DNA from: Cliona cf. orientalis
Lineage: Eukaryota > Porifera > Demospongiae > Clionaida > Clionaidae
Assembly: GCA_963930775.1 (NCBI GenBank)
Contig: OZ005695.1
Coordinates: forward strand, 3,472,001-3,536,000
Reading direction: 5' to 3'
DNA length: 64,000 bases
Part shown: positions 50,800 through 62,951 of the stretch, in pieces
Position numbering within the stretch: the first letter of the stretch is position 1
Layout of the letters: each line of letters opens with the position of its first letter
Program-made: the position numbers and the translations under genes
Notes under the pieces: model-generated
Seen by the model: only the letters and a program-made list of their open reading frames with translations
What the model was told of the DNA's origin: nothing
The model's database searches: none

Positions 50800-51174
50800 T
50801 ATGTGAGCGGATTTGAGAAAAGGGCCCACTTTGCGCATTTTCTGAATATTCGTTTGCATAACTTCTGAACTGTACTCGCTATGAGCTTCAGACTTGGAGC
50901 AAATATTCTTCAATCATTAGTTAACACTCACTGTAAAATCTCGTGCCCCACCCACATCCAGTATGGGCGTGGCGACCGCGCGACTCGATTGCGTTCAAGA
51001 TTCGTCATTTTATACCTCACTTCCAGTGTTTAGTACTTTGGACAGGCCTGATCTGCTTACAAACCAAGCCAGAAACCTAAGGCTCTTATAGTTTGTGTGG
51101 TGATGATAGCTTGCAAAGAGCCAAAAATTCACGTTTTGAGCAAAGTGGACCCTTTTCTCAAATCCGCTCATATA
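50800..51174. mobile_element. MITE family B (GTGAGCGGATTTGAG termini)
   Basis: Left GAGCGGATTTGAGAAAAGGG and the inverted right copy (CCCTTTTCTCAAATCCGCTC) give about 30 bp termini. Both reach CCACTTTGC. About 375 bp, non-coding. Confidence 0.85.
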
Positions 51175-51417
51175 TGTGATCGTATCTGACAAAACCCGGC
51201 ATGCGGGATCTGCGTGCTATTCGCGCAATGCGTGCTTTTAGTATGTCAGGTCAAAAAATGTCAAAGTCGAGTTTTTATCATATTCATGTAGAAGAACCTT
51301 TCTACTAACCTTTGCCGTCGTCTATGGAGGCTAGTCGTAAGTTACAAAGGCGAAATAAGCCTTCATTTTGACCTACCTACTTTACAGCTGCCGCCCGTTG
51401 CCAAGGGCGCTAACTAC
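51175..51417. mobile_element. MITE family A, half copy
   Basis: TGTGATCGTATCTGACAAAA and the next 240 bp match the inverted right half of 6618-7288. The other half is missing. Confidence 0.75.
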
Positions 51418-51464
51418 GTGGTGATTTCTGGACATTCTGCTAAGTGTGTCCACTCCTTGTTAAA

Positions 51465-51771
51465 CACTAAGTAGAAAAAAATAAATGGTTGGAGAGTTTA
51501 GGAGCACTTGGGGATGTAATTTTTACACGAGCACGCAAAATGGGTTGAAAAATTTTGATTCACGCCATAGAATTAAAGTTGTAACCATTCTCATATGTTT
51601 GCAATGTTTTCCGCCCATGTGCTACGTAAGGGGTGTGGCTAAGCATGCGCATGAACGTGATGACCTTTACCCACTTTGGTCAAAAATGGGCTGCCTATAT
51701 AGTTGCATTGTATGGCTCTACTATGCTTTCAGCTCAACTATATGGTGATAATTTTTTCTGCTTAGTGTGTG
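51465..51771. mobile_element. MITE family C, copy 7
   Basis: AACACTAAGTAGAAAAAAAT at the left, ATTTTTTCTGCTTAGTGTGT at the right, with AGGAGCACTTGGGGATG and CCGCCCATGTGCTACGT inside. A further left end (ACACACTAAGTAATC) follows at 51783 and fades after about 51910. Confidence 0.8.
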
Positions 51772-51909
51772 GGCTCCTTATTACACACTAAGTAATCACA
51801 ATGGTGAACCTAAGATAAAAGAATATCCATGAGTAATGTAAAGTAATGTAAATAATTTATTTGAAGCATAGGAAAAGGATAATTTTTACGTCAGCATGTA
51901 CAATGGACC

Positions 51910-52989
51910 AAATAAGGAAATTTAAACATAGCAGATGGGTAAGTCACTGGTCACCTTTCCTCGGCATGCTTAACATGAAACCAGACTTTAGCTCTCCAAA
52001 ATAATTTCTCAGCTATACTGATCCCTCAGCTCATCTTCCTGGGCCATTTTCGGCGCAAATACAGCCTCCTAATGCTTCCAAAGTGAGTCACAACGGCTGC
52101 CCTCTTCAAAACGCACATGAAGTAGAGTCTTGTGTGGCCACGTGACATGGGTGTTACAAATTAATAAATACAGTCAGCACTGAACGACTGTACATGGCCA
52201 AAACGTCCCTACTAACTTATTTTCTGTTCACCTCGTGTACTTTGATTGTAACCAATGAAATCTGCCCATCCTGTATTATTATTCATATTATGTAGGCCTT
52301 AATTAATAGTCCCCATAAGGCCACTCCAAGTCAATCATTAGTTTCTGGTCACACCAATTGTCTAAAGTACATGTGGGAGGGCAGGTGGTTAGGATTATGT
52401 GACTATGACTAATTGAGTTAAGATAGGAAGAGGAAGTACTTAGATGCAAACCGCTGAGTACAGACACCAGGCATTGTACAATGTATGCATGCAGTGCTTG
52501 ACAGTTCAGATGCACACAGAAAAGCACAAACTTAGACTTCTTAAAAGGAATGAGCATCTCAGTGTGCGTCCTCTGTGTCAAACGGCAGCAACATGTCATG
52601 GCAGGGTCTCATAGCTTGTAAATGAGTATCATGCAACTCAAAACGTTCTTTTACATCATTATAAATATCATTATAGTCCTCATAAATTGGCTTCAAAATA
52701 CCATGCAGAGGTGGGTGACTAAAAACTAATGGATTGATTTGGAGTGGCCTAACAACGGTATCCTATCCAGGTACATGACAGTCAAGTTCAATTTTACGTG
52801 AGTAACATGCTTATTATCCCAATCCCTCCACTTACTGTACTTGATCTAATACTACGCATGGAAAAAAAATAATTTCAATTTTGAAAAACGCGCGTTTTTC
52901 TGGTAAAGGTCATCAATCGCTCCATATACGTTATGAGAATTCATAAAAAGCTAATTTATTGCGTTAAATTGGATCATGCGTTGTGTTAT
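51910..52989. other. intergenic sequence, nothing recognised
   Basis: About 1.1 kb without element ends or coding stretches that I can support. GGAGTGGCCTAACAACGGTATCC-type sequence at 52741 matches 59640 and 60520, part of a dispersed repeat. Confidence 0.45.
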
Positions 52990-53530
52990 AGTTAATACAC
53001 CCCTACTAGTGCTGTATGGAATACTAGAGCTCTGTAGAGCACATACCCCGCGCGCTCTGTAGCCACTGTAGCGTAGTACCTGAGGCATATATATACACCT
53101 GTTTCATGACTTGACGACCCTTTCCAACACTGAGCTTGAACATGTGCAGTCGCATCATGTTATGCTAAAGAGTGGGTGTGGTCGATAAATCATAAGCATG
53201 CTGAACAGAAAGTGCACGATTTATAGCACTTAGTCTAGTAAGCCTTTTTGAGCAATTTGAAGCACATATAAATCAGTTTTTCACCGATATCTACCGATTG
53301 GCTGTGCTTACAGCACGCATAAATGCCTAGAACACGAGATCTGGCGATTTTCGTGCCGACAACGACGACGACAGACGGACAAACTGATTGCTTTACCCCT
53401 TGCGCATGCACGCGGGGTAATAATGCACGAGTGCAGTAACCACGTATAGCACGAGGGTGAAGCCCGAGGGCTGTATGTGGTTACGCATGAGTGCATTATT
53501 CCATACAGCACTAGTAGGGGTGTGTTAACT
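52990..53530. mobile_element. MITE with AGTTAATACACCCC termini
   Basis: AGTTAATACACCCCTACTAG and its inverted copy ending TGTGTTAACT are 34 bp near-perfect inverted repeats that extend through GTGCTGTATGGAAT. The interior has a GGCGATTTTCGTG...GACAGACGG module like 56450. Confidence 0.85.
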
Positions 53531-55135
53531 GGTTTGTATCCCCACTGTTGACTTCGCACTACAAGTGTGGTGTCTGAGCCTGACCACTGGGCCAGGTACC
53601 TATAGTAGTCAGCTGTACCACAGGGCAATATCATGATATTGCCCTAGCCACAGGGCAATATCCAGTATACTGCCCTGGCGGTAGCTTTGATCTACGTCGT
53701 AGGTGGGATACAAATTCAATTAACTACGGTATATTAAGCTTTAAAGGACCTTAAAAATACTGTTGAACTACGTAGGACCAAAATATACAAATACCTTAGG
53801 AAGCTCATTTGAAGATGAGTTGGTATGCTGGTTGCACTGTTTATCAAGCATGCACGATTTATTATCTGACCAGTGGAGTAGGAACCAGGGGGGCAGCGGG
53901 GGTCACTGGCCCCCTCCCCCAATATTTCAGAAGGGGGGCCTTGGCCCCCCCCCCCCCCCCCCCCCCCAATAATCAGGCTTGACACATAACCATGTATGTA
54001 TTCTTCCAATATTTATCACATATCAGACTTTCTTCGTAAAAGTCTGGATTAAATTACTGAGATACGACCTTTATAAAAGAATAATTACGGTCATAAAATT
54101 CAGTAATCGAAGCCGCACCCACAACTTGTATCGGTGGCCCCTGCACCATGCGATTGCTTCCTGCTCCACTGCTGATGATCTTTACCATGCGATAAATAAA
54201 ACAAACAACCATTACAGAGCTTGAAATAAGGATTTAAAAGTGTGCAGACATACTGTCCGTACATGATCAGTTTTGTTCAGACATTTTCAAATTTTGTACA
54301 GACATTTCAGATTCTGTTCTGCCATTCCATGATCTGCAGCTACATTTCAGTTTGTATGAAAAACTTGACTACATCCCATGTCCCTCATGAAAAGAATTAC
54401 ACTGCGCTACTGTAACGCCGCCATAATGTGAACTAGGACACGTCGACAAACTGCGCATGCTCCGTATACGTGTATATCGGGACGCGCGGCTTGAGCCAGT
54501 TGACCTGGACGTGACCTCCACCTGCCATGTGCTAGACTGAATAGGGAAATCCCCCCGAGTGCAAACTCGCCAAAGGAGGCAAACTGAGAAATTGCTATAT
54601 CTCATCGATAGTCCACGATCTCTTCTACGCTAGGTTCGAATTCTGGGTCTCAACAAGCTTTCATGCGTGCTAAATATTTTGAAACTGTTTCACAGCAATT
54701 TCATCATCATTAATTTTTATCATAATTACCTCATCGGTCGGCCGAATCGTTTTGTTGATTGGGACTCGGGACGTAACTAGGTAGTATTGTCTGCAGACTT
54801 GGCAGATTCCACAGACCACAAAACATGACTGTGGTTTGATGGAAGCAGTACTAGTGTAAATTATTATTCCCCATATGCTCTATGAACAGTCAATTGTGGC
54901 TGTAGGCAACCACAGTGCTGAGCTATTGCTCTAGGCTATGTCTGGACATTATGTCTGCACAAAGGCTGCTATGCTCGGATATTTGGGCAATATGCACAGA
55001 AAATGTCCGATGTCCGACCGTTATTTCAAGCTCTGTATTACCCAACCAAGCGATGAAAAAAATGGTCCGGTTTTGGCCTGACCAGCCTGACCGGTTCCAG
55101 TGGCCATGGCTTGTAACAGTCATTATAATATTATA
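53531..55135. other. intergenic sequence with C homopolymer
   Basis: A C run of about 25 bases lies at 53947-53971. CCACAGGGCAATATC is repeated at 53619 and 53650. No gene recognised. Confidence 0.45.
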
Positions 55136-55707
55136 TACCGTAATATATATAGCTCCAAATTTTTGTGGCACAATATTTTCATGAATTTTGTAATTTTACT
55201 TCTCATAGAGTTCCTCACGAAATTTAGTATTATTGTGGGCGTGGCTACGTTCTATGTGCGTACACATGCATACCGTGATCGCAGCGCGAGTGCGATCGAT
55301 GTACAGACTCTGTACGTTTACTTTCAGAAAATGAGCTACAGTTGCCTACCAAATCCGCAAGACCTTTGTCCAAAACTTCCTTCTTGTATCGAATCCACCA
55401 ACAATCACGTTAAAGAGATGGCTAATAGACGACAGCAGAAGGCGCTAAAGGCAAAAAGAAACGCCCATATACATGTAAGTCTTGTCTAATTTCTTTCTCA
55501 TCACACTAGCATGCATGCTACAAGCCTAGCCATGTGCAATTGTGGGCGGGGCGACAACATGAATTGTTCGTACGGGGGCTGCGGTGCGGTGGTATTCACG
55601 AAAAAATGTGGCGATCACGTAATTTTTATCACGAAAATTTTCATTCATGGGATTTTCAGCAATTTCACGAAAATTTTGAACCAAGAAAATTTGGAGCTAT
55701 AAGGTAC
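55136..55707. mobile_element. MITE carrying a short first-exon-like ORF (TATAGCTCCAAATTTT termini)
   Basis: TATAGCTCCAAATTTTTGTG at the left and its inverted copy ending GGAGCTATAAGGTACC at the right. The interior plus strand reads MSYSCLPNPQDLCPKLPSCI, then an RRQQKALKAKRNAHIH tail that runs into a GTAAGT donor (55470-55480). Confidence 0.7.
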
Positions 55708-57000
55708 CTAATTCATGTAAGCTCTTTATTTCACTTACATGTAGGAAACATCATGAAATTAATACTTAATCAAGTGCTTTCAAGGTATGCATAACTTACA
55801 CTTGTCTTACCTTATTCTGTCCATTATGCATGATTGATTGATTGCTAAATCTGAAACAGCACAAGTCACAAAGAGTATACATTGTACATACGTGAAATTG
55901 TATTATTGACATATCATACACTACAAGAGAAGGAGAAAATCACGTTCCTTTATTTTACAGCAACTTCCTAATCAAATTATCCTTTCTTATTAGTTCATAC
56001 CAGTACAAGATATGTTGACTTGAGTGTTGACATACATGTACTAGTAGTAACAAGGATTGGTCACTACCATACTAACCCATGACCAGCGATTTGGACCACA
56101 TTCATATCCATATTGTAATTATGCTATGAAATAGGGGCATTTACCACCGTAAAATATAATTCAGTCTCTACAGAGCACATATCCCGTGTGCTGCATGTGT
56201 ATCCTGCATTGGAAGACTTGATTGATGGCTGCAGCAGCACGCATGAACCTACTGACAATCTTTACCTACATAATTTTGCGCATGAGCAGAGAAGGAACTG
56301 TCGATAGGCGTGGCTACGGTGGCCAACAAAAAGGCACTATTATGATGCTCGTGGATCGTATCCATCGATTTAAAGGATACTAAAGCCAGTTTTTCGCCAA
56401 GTTCGATAGATTTGTTGTGCTTATGAGTTGCTCAAATGTCTAAATCTCCAGATCTGGCGATTTTTGTACTTACAAAAGATAACAGAGATGGACGAAACCT
56501 ATTACTTTACCCCTGCTGTGCATGCGCACGGAGTATGTTGACAACAGCTACTTCCGACCTCTGTCGAGCCATCTAGCTACAGCTTGATATCTAAAGTGAT
56601 GAAGAGAGGCTATGGCCAAGGCCCCTACATAGGTGCCATCAAATCTTGATAACAGTCGTGGGCATCAGTATAGTGCTCATATTCAGTGATCATGAGCAGC
56701 CCCCGTGGTAACTACTCATCAACTGAACTCCATGAGCTAAACTGCTGCAATTATCATTGGAACTATAGTACCTTGTGAGCGAGTCTCAGTGTAGGGAGAC
56801 AACCACAATTCATTGGATATTGGTCTACCCTATCATCATGGGACATGAAATGACCTTCAAAGCTTTAATATTACAAAACCACTCCTCCGATCATGGGCCA
56901 GGCTGCCTTTCATAAGTGCCAGCCACAGGATATACAAAAGATACAGTTTAATTGTCAATCCTGTTGATCACAGTTCACACACACATTGTATAATAACAAC
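55708..57000. other. intergenic sequence with repeat fragments
   Basis: 56170-56545 resembles 53040-53420 (GAGCACATA.CCC, TCTGGCGATTTTTGT, GCATGCGCACG), a degraded repeat. Nothing coding recognised. Confidence 0.45.
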
Positions 57001-57607
57001 ATTGGAGGCGAGCGTGAGTGAGCCCCACATTTGATTTGTTTGCCGGAAGTTCGTCTGTCCGTGTGTCCAGTTTGCATGGCTAACTGAGCATGCTTCTTTA
57101 ACCGCGCTCGGTCTCTGTTGCTGTCTTCTCTGTCTAGTTCATTCTCTGTAGCTAATGTTGGATCCGACATCCTCATTCTTGGCCTTTCTTACCGAGTTCT
57201 CAATCTCCTTTGACTCTGATCATTTGAGCATGCACAAATAATTGGCTAAGAGGCGTGGCACAATAGAGAGCACGTTATTTTTGTGCAGCTCAGGATGGAA
57301 GCATAGATGGTAGCGACTAATGAATGGATCAATATGTTGCAGTAGCTTTGTCGGTATGTTCAAGCTTGTTGCTCGCTAATAAACTCATATTATTTAAAAG
57401 TTCACTGCTAAGTGGTTGTGTCTTGAAAAAGGACAAAAGGACAACCAGAGCCATAGAAGCCGAGATGCGCACGTGCTGACATCGCGATATCGCTTGCATA
57501 ATTTGTGCATAGCTACGTGTGTCATGCACACGCAAGCTCGCCCCCACGATGAAATACATCACACTAGTTATACATTCACTGGTAGATTCTCTCCCTCTCT
57601 CTATACG
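57001..57607. other. repeat fragments, no gene
   Basis: GAGCGTGAGTGAGCCCC at 57009 echoes the end of the 23166 repeat, followed by a GTCTGTCCGTGTGTCC tract. Open frames here are on repeat sequence. Confidence 0.45.
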
Positions 57608-57713
57608 GGTGTCATAAATTTTGGGGACCCCATGAAAATGGGGACCCCGGGTCCCCATTTTCATTATGATTTTGGTGACCCTTCCATGAATATGCCCCCC
57701 CCCCCCCCAGTTT
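57608..57713. repeat. palindromic GGGGACCC module 1
   Basis: GGGGACCCCATGAAAATGGG, then GACCCCGGGTCCCC and CATTTTCAT: nested inverted copies of the same word, ending in a C homopolymer at 57697-57710. Confidence 0.75.
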
Positions 57714-58377
57714 AGTTCGATGTCCATAGTAGAGAACTTGAAGAATCGGTGGTTGCCATGAATTTTCTAGGGTCAGCAGAGCTCATTATTGTTAGGAGAA
57801 GTTAGTGGCTGGCTAGAAAACTATGGCTTAGCCGCTAGCCTAACTTGTATAAAAGTCTGTACACGAGATTTAGCGATCTCTTTGGTAAAGGTCGTCAGCG
57901 CTTTACAATTCAATGTCTGAAGAGTAGATTGGCTTTTCAAACATTCAAGTTTATATACTATGAGTGATACAGTGTTATATGACTGTGCCAGGGTATCTCT
58001 TCTGTATAAATCTACTCTGGCTTGTAACATAACTACTGCTTGTTGGCAGAGTAGCTAATAGCTAGAAACAAAAAAGTGGAGTCCAATGATGGCCAGATAC
58101 AGTATGTAACCACAACCCTAGAGCTTGCTAGTCTGGGTGCCAGACCGTAAAACCATAGGTATAATAATATTATGGTATTATGGATCTTCATGACATTCAT
58201 GGCAACATGAGTATATCCTTTTTGTGACAATCTCAATACAAGGAAGACATGTGAAGTGTCTGGCACCTGGACTAAGAGCTTGCATGATAGTATAGTTGTA
58301 CTACCAAATTAGCTAATACCATGCAGGGCTGAGTCATGTGCTGTCTAGTCAATGTTTATGCCTACAAGTGTATTGCA

Positions 58378-58525
58378 CTGGGGGTCCCCAAAATCCTATG
58401 AAAATTGGGACCAGGGGTCCCTAAAATATTATAAAAATAGGGACCCGGGTCCCCATTTTTCTATGAAAATGGGTACCCGGGGTCCCCAATTTGGGGGGTC
58501 CCTATTTTCATATGACACTGGTATC
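58378..58525. repeat. palindromic GGGGACCC module 2
   Basis: GGGGGTCCCCAAAATCCTAT, GGGACCCGGGTCCCC and GGGGTCCCCAATTTGGGG alternate with ATGAAAAT in both orientations. Could fold extensively. Related to 57608-57713. Confidence 0.75.
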
Positions 58526-58574
58526 TAATGTTGTTCACTTAAGCTTACTACCATTAATTAATTTAATATAAATT

Positions 58575-58934
58575 AGGCCAGGAAAAAAATATTTTAGTTT
58601 CTCAGGTTTTTCCAGCTAAGAAATGATGCGGGCGGGCGGCTTTTTATTTTATTTTTATCTTTTGGGACGTGGTCCATCACTAACCACGCCCATTTATCGC
58701 CGACCTCGTGCAAAACAGTTTGGTCTTAGTTAGTCTATATTATAGTGTCTTATAGCTTAGCCATCAAAGAAGCAGTTTTGAGAAGTCAGATGTCTGCCAG
58801 AGAGTGGCAAGGCTGATGCTTGAAATACAGCCAGCCAACGAGATAGAGCGGTAAGCTTGACTCTGACGTTTAATTACCACAGCAGCCAAAAACTCAGTCA
58901 CTCTCCAAAAACTGATGCGGGCGGGCCTGAGAAA

Positions 58935-58982
<48 letters not shown>

Positions 58983-58997
58983 TTTTTTGCCTGGCCT
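58575..58997. mobile_element. MITE with AGGCCAGG termini
   Basis: AGGCCAGGAAAAAAATATTT and the inverted right end (...GCCTGGCCT). Both arms also contain TTAGTTTCTCAGG and GATGCGGGCGGGC. The right arm is expanded by an (AT)n then T-run (58940-58988). Confidence 0.75.
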
Positions 58998-59963
58998 TAT
59001 ATGACATTATATGCCTTTACAGAAATTATTATAACCAACCTGAACTTGTGGGATATAAAACAGTAGCTTCTCTGTAAGTATTAAATACTATGATATAGTA
59101 CTCGCGGCAGCTTCTTTCACGAAAGAAAGCCTCGGCCCTGGGAATGAGCACCTGGTTCGGTACACTTCCTGCTTACCGTATCCGATCCGATCTCATCAAG
59201 TTAACGCGCCACCAAAAAATAATACTTGGGTGGCGCATAATTAGGAATTCGCACTATGTGTATGTACCGGGAAGCCCCGCGACCTTTGACCTCACCTTAA
59301 CCCCTTCAGCGCGCAAAATGCGCTGGCGTCTCGTCCCCAGACCCCGCCCCAAAAAGAAGGGGAAAGGGTCTGGGGACGGATTATGGCCTTTGGCCTTGTG
59401 GCTTTATGGCCAAATGGCCTTAAGGTAAGCAAGCAATTATTTGTAAGGTACCATGGACAACTCTAGCCTGTCCCCAGGTGTCTTGCTACTAAGGAATAGC
59501 TACTCATGATTCTGTAAGTTTTGCGGATCTGACACCGTGAAGTTTGACATTGAATGTTGAACTATCCAATCGGTGAAAAGATATGCACTTGTTTGATCAT
59601 GCTGGTGTAATTAGATTCTTCCGAAATAAATAGTCCCCATAACAACGGTATCCTGTCCAGGTGCACGACAGTTGAGTCCAACTTAACATCAGTAACATGC
59701 TTGTTTTGTTCTGACTCTGATACATGATAGTATCATTTAGCTATACAGTTGTGATTAAATACGGGTGCATATCTGAACTCCTGAATCTTGCCTTCATTGC
59801 ACTGGTATGGCGTATACCGGTACTGTTAATTTAATACTATCACGTCATGATGGTCCCCCACAAATTGTGATCCCTCCAGCCTGTGACTGTCCACTGCGCC
59901 AATTATATATGGTCCCCCCAGGACAAGCCCTGGAGACGAACCCTTAGTCTGGCAGGCCAGCCC

Positions 59964-60257
59964 CTTCACAAGAGGGAGGAGGAAGGATCTGGTGTCATGC
60001 GAGTTGTACCTGCTGCAGCCAGGAGTGCAGCCCAATCAGATTGCTCCACGTCATCACCAATATCGTGGGACTGTCCCAAATGCACAAGCTGACCAATCAG
60101 GTGCCAAATCTTCTGGGACTGTCCCTACCATTTGCTCTGACCAACCAGGAGCTAGATCTTCACGAGTGCGGTTTTGCACACACTGCGTAACAGCTAAGCC
60201 CTGGAACAACTCGCGTATAGGCATGACACTAGACCCTTCCTCCTCCCTCTTGTGAAG
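59964..60257. mobile_element. 294 bp MITE at the centre of the foldback region
   Basis: CTTCACAAGAGGGAGGAGGA and the inverted right end (TCCTCCTCCCTCTTGTGAAG) are perfect for 20 bp and extend through GGTGTCATGC and GAGTTGT. The interior repeats TGGGACTGTCCC twice and GACCAA(T/C)CAGG twice. Confidence 0.85.
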
Positions 60258-60410
60258 GTCCTGTCATACAGATCCTCGAGACCAACATTTTTGCTAACCG
60301 AACTCTAGCCCCTGACCCCTTTCGTAAATGGCGGGGGACCCATGATGCACAGTTGCCATGGATGGTCCTTAGCTAGTACTCAAAGTGATACAAGATTGAT
60401 AATAAGATAA

Positions 60411-60798
60411 TTATTGTGCGATCTAATCACAGGTGTGTAGCTAAATTAATAGAGTTACCCTGTTGTGTCAAAACAAACATGTTACTGACGTTAAGTTGGA
60501 CTTGACTGTCGTGTACCTGGACAGGATACCGTTGTTATGGGGACTATTTATCAATCTAATTGTACCAGCATGATCAAACGAGTGCAAAATGACACAAATT
60601 GATGTTACTTACTCATAATTATTGTACGATCTAATCACAGGTGTGTAGCTAAATTAATAGAGTTACCCTGTCATATTGACACAAACATGATAGCTACTAA
60701 CGTTAAGTTGGACTTGACTGTTGTGTACCTGGACAGGATACTGTTGTTATGGGGACTATTTATCAATCTAATTGCACCAGCATGATCAAACGAGTGCA
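60411..60798. repeat. tandem duplication, 208 bp unit
   Basis: TTATTGTGCGATCTAATCAC at 60411 and TTATTGTACGATCTAATCAC at 60619 start two copies. Both run through GTTAAGTTGGACTTGACTGT to ATGATCAAACGAGTGCA. Confidence 0.85.
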
Positions 60799-61245
60799 TG
60801 TGTACCTACATGTACTCTTTTGATCTGATAGTTTAACATTCAGATCACAAAGTCAGCAAGAGACCTGGGGATAGGCTAGAGTCACAGTCCATGGTATCTC
60901 AAATAGGAACAAATTGTTTGCTTAGCTTAAGGCCATTTGGCCATAAAGCCACAAAGCCAAAGGCCGTTAGGCCATCTTTTTCCATAACCCTCTGGGGACT
61001 GGCGAGCGTTTTCTTGGTTATGCATCATCAGCAGTTTTGTTTTCAGGTAAACCAATCAGATCACAGCTTTGGCACAGTCATATGACTCACTGCCCGCAGG
61101 AATGTAACAGTAGAGCCTACTAACCAATCAGATTCGAGGTTTGTTTGAATGCTGGCGGTGTCGGTGCGCGCATCCAAAGCCGGCCAAACCCAGCAAACGC
61201 TCGCCAGTCCCCAGACCCTTTCCCCTTCTTTTTGGTGTGGGGTCT

Positions 61246-62506
61246 GGGAACAAGACTATGGCGCATAGAGATTTCAAGGGGGGGGGGGGGGTTGGATACG
61301 TGAATAATTTTTATCCATCCTCTGTAAGCTTGTAAGTAATAAATTGTAGTATGCGATTTTTATGCTAAATACTACTGTAACAGTGTAGAACTCCATAATT
61401 TATAGAATTTAGGAGATTATTCTGAGGTTGTGTGTCTTATTCAACACTTGCCTGTACATGTTGTGTAGGAGAAATCAATGCAATAAAAATATTCTCGCAA
61501 TAGTTCAGTAATCATTTTCATGCACACTAAGCACTGGGGTGCAATTTGCAAACTTTGTAAGCATAGCTAGTATACCTCATTGCACAAGATGTTTCCAAGG
61601 GTCGTGCAGGCAGGCCGCAGTTGCCAGTAATTCAGCAAATCATCATACCCTGCAAATTATACAAGTCACATTCACACAATCTCAGAGGATACTGAACAAG
61701 TATCTAACCTAGACTCTAGACTCACTAAGGTCAAGTTCATAAAAGTGGTATACACTTGTTTGTAATTGTGTATCCAAGTCTCCCACTTTGACACCATCAT
61801 AGTGGTAGATCCAACTGTCTTAATTCCTTTTACAAACACTGTGTCTACCGTACGACTACCGGCACTGGTACCAAAGATTTAGTGCTTGGAGTATCGGCAA
61901 CTCTATTAGTATACTAATAGCCACTAATACTGAGTGCTAGACGGCTAGTGAGGTTAGTGGCGGGGGGTTGGATTTCAGTACTCGGTTAGTGACGAGGGGT
62001 TTGGGTTTAGGGTATGGTTGGTGACAAAAATTTAATATAACTTAGACACTGAAGCCAAGGGATCTACAGGATTTAGGACACTAATATAAAATCGAGAAGC
62101 TTTGACTTTTGTCAAGTGTATGTAATGGACACAGTTGGCCTAGATATCACTATCCTGTGGCAATATGGAAATTTCAGAATAATAATATTCAAGAAGCATT
62201 GAATTTCCTGATCTAGTAAAAGAACGAAGTAATCATAAACATCTGCATACATAGCCATGGAATAGTTATGTAGCTTTACCTATACTGAGTCAATAGCACT
62301 TCTGTATTGCTAATGAGTTGTCCAACCAATAACTTCTTCTACCCACTTAATATATACGTACAAGGCATACTCCATTGTCAACGCTATATTCAAGGAATAT
62401 CTGCTTCAGGAAAGGTGTGGCACCTGATGTATTATATTGGAACTTATCCAAGGTAGACCTCTACAAAAATCACAAGATCCAAACTATCCTCTCAAATGCT
62501 TATTGG
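61246..62506. other. intergenic sequence, nothing recognised
   Basis: 61900-62035 contains GGTTAGTG(A/G)C(G/A) repeated with G-rich spacers (GGCGGGGGGTTGG, GACGAGGGGTTTGGG). No coding signal otherwise. Confidence 0.45.
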
Positions 62507-62806
62507 TCAGCTAAAATAATATCCCCAGAATGATGTACTGCTCTCCAGATCCACATCAAGGAGCTTGTATGCAGTGACAAAAGCTAGCTGCTCATTTAAG
62601 GGAAGAGTTATGAGATGAAGAGCAGCGAAGAACTCCAGGAATGTTGGATGTGAGAATGTGAACTTGATTTGACTTTCTGATCCGGGTACTGAAGTTACTC
62701 CCACAAAGCTCAGTAGATTTATGTGGTCCTTTGTAGCTTTGATGTCAGGAAAGGAAATTTGATTTTTGAAAACTCCACCTGGTGTAGAATATTGAAGGCA
62801 GAACAC
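62507..62806 (-). pseudogene. NLR-like fragment: winged-helix/helical region after NACHT
   Basis: Minus strand reads INLLSFVGVTSVPGSESQ, then IKFTFSHPTFLEFFAALHLI and TLPLNEQLAFVTAY. The FTFSHPTFLEFFAALHL core is the conserved motif after the NACHT domain of animal NLRs (compare F-x-H-x-T-x-Q-E-F/Y-x-A-A). It is about 100 codons, open, ending with a stop at 62507. No NACHT P-loop or LRR is adjacent on this strand. NLRs sense microbial or stress signals; this looks like a relic or an isolated exon. Confidence 0.6.
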
Positions 62807-62951
62807 AAATTAAATCATCTCCGTGAGGGGCATTGGCACGTATGAACTGCCACAGGGATTGAGTATTCCACTCAAGACGGTGCCCTTCGTAATGCTTGAT
62901 CGTTACATTCATAAAAGCAATGTAGATTTGAGTTGTTGTCCTGAATGATAC

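Larger units (their letters stand above)
59332..61245. mobile_element. composite foldback region with hairpin modules at both ends
   Basis: GTCCCCAGACCC...GGGTCTGGGGAC hairpins lie at 59332-59377 and 61207-61245 in inverted orientation. Inside them TTTGGC(C)TTGTGGCTTTATGGCC at 59390 is inverted at 60925-60960. Further in, CCATAACAACGGTATCCTGT (59637) is inverted at 60522 and 60735. It reads as nested inverted repeats around a central MITE. No gene. Confidence 0.6.

Noticed and set aside
53734-54009. ORF with poly-Gly through the C homopolymer
   Set aside because: Coding potential is created by a C run of about 25 bases; low complexity.
57329-57715. ORFs over the GGGGACCC palindromic module
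   Set aside because: Open on both strands because of the repeat words; no protein family features.
59883-60255. ORFs in the central MITE of the foldback region
   Set aside because: They lie within the inverted repeat and its internal subrepeats; not conserved-looking.
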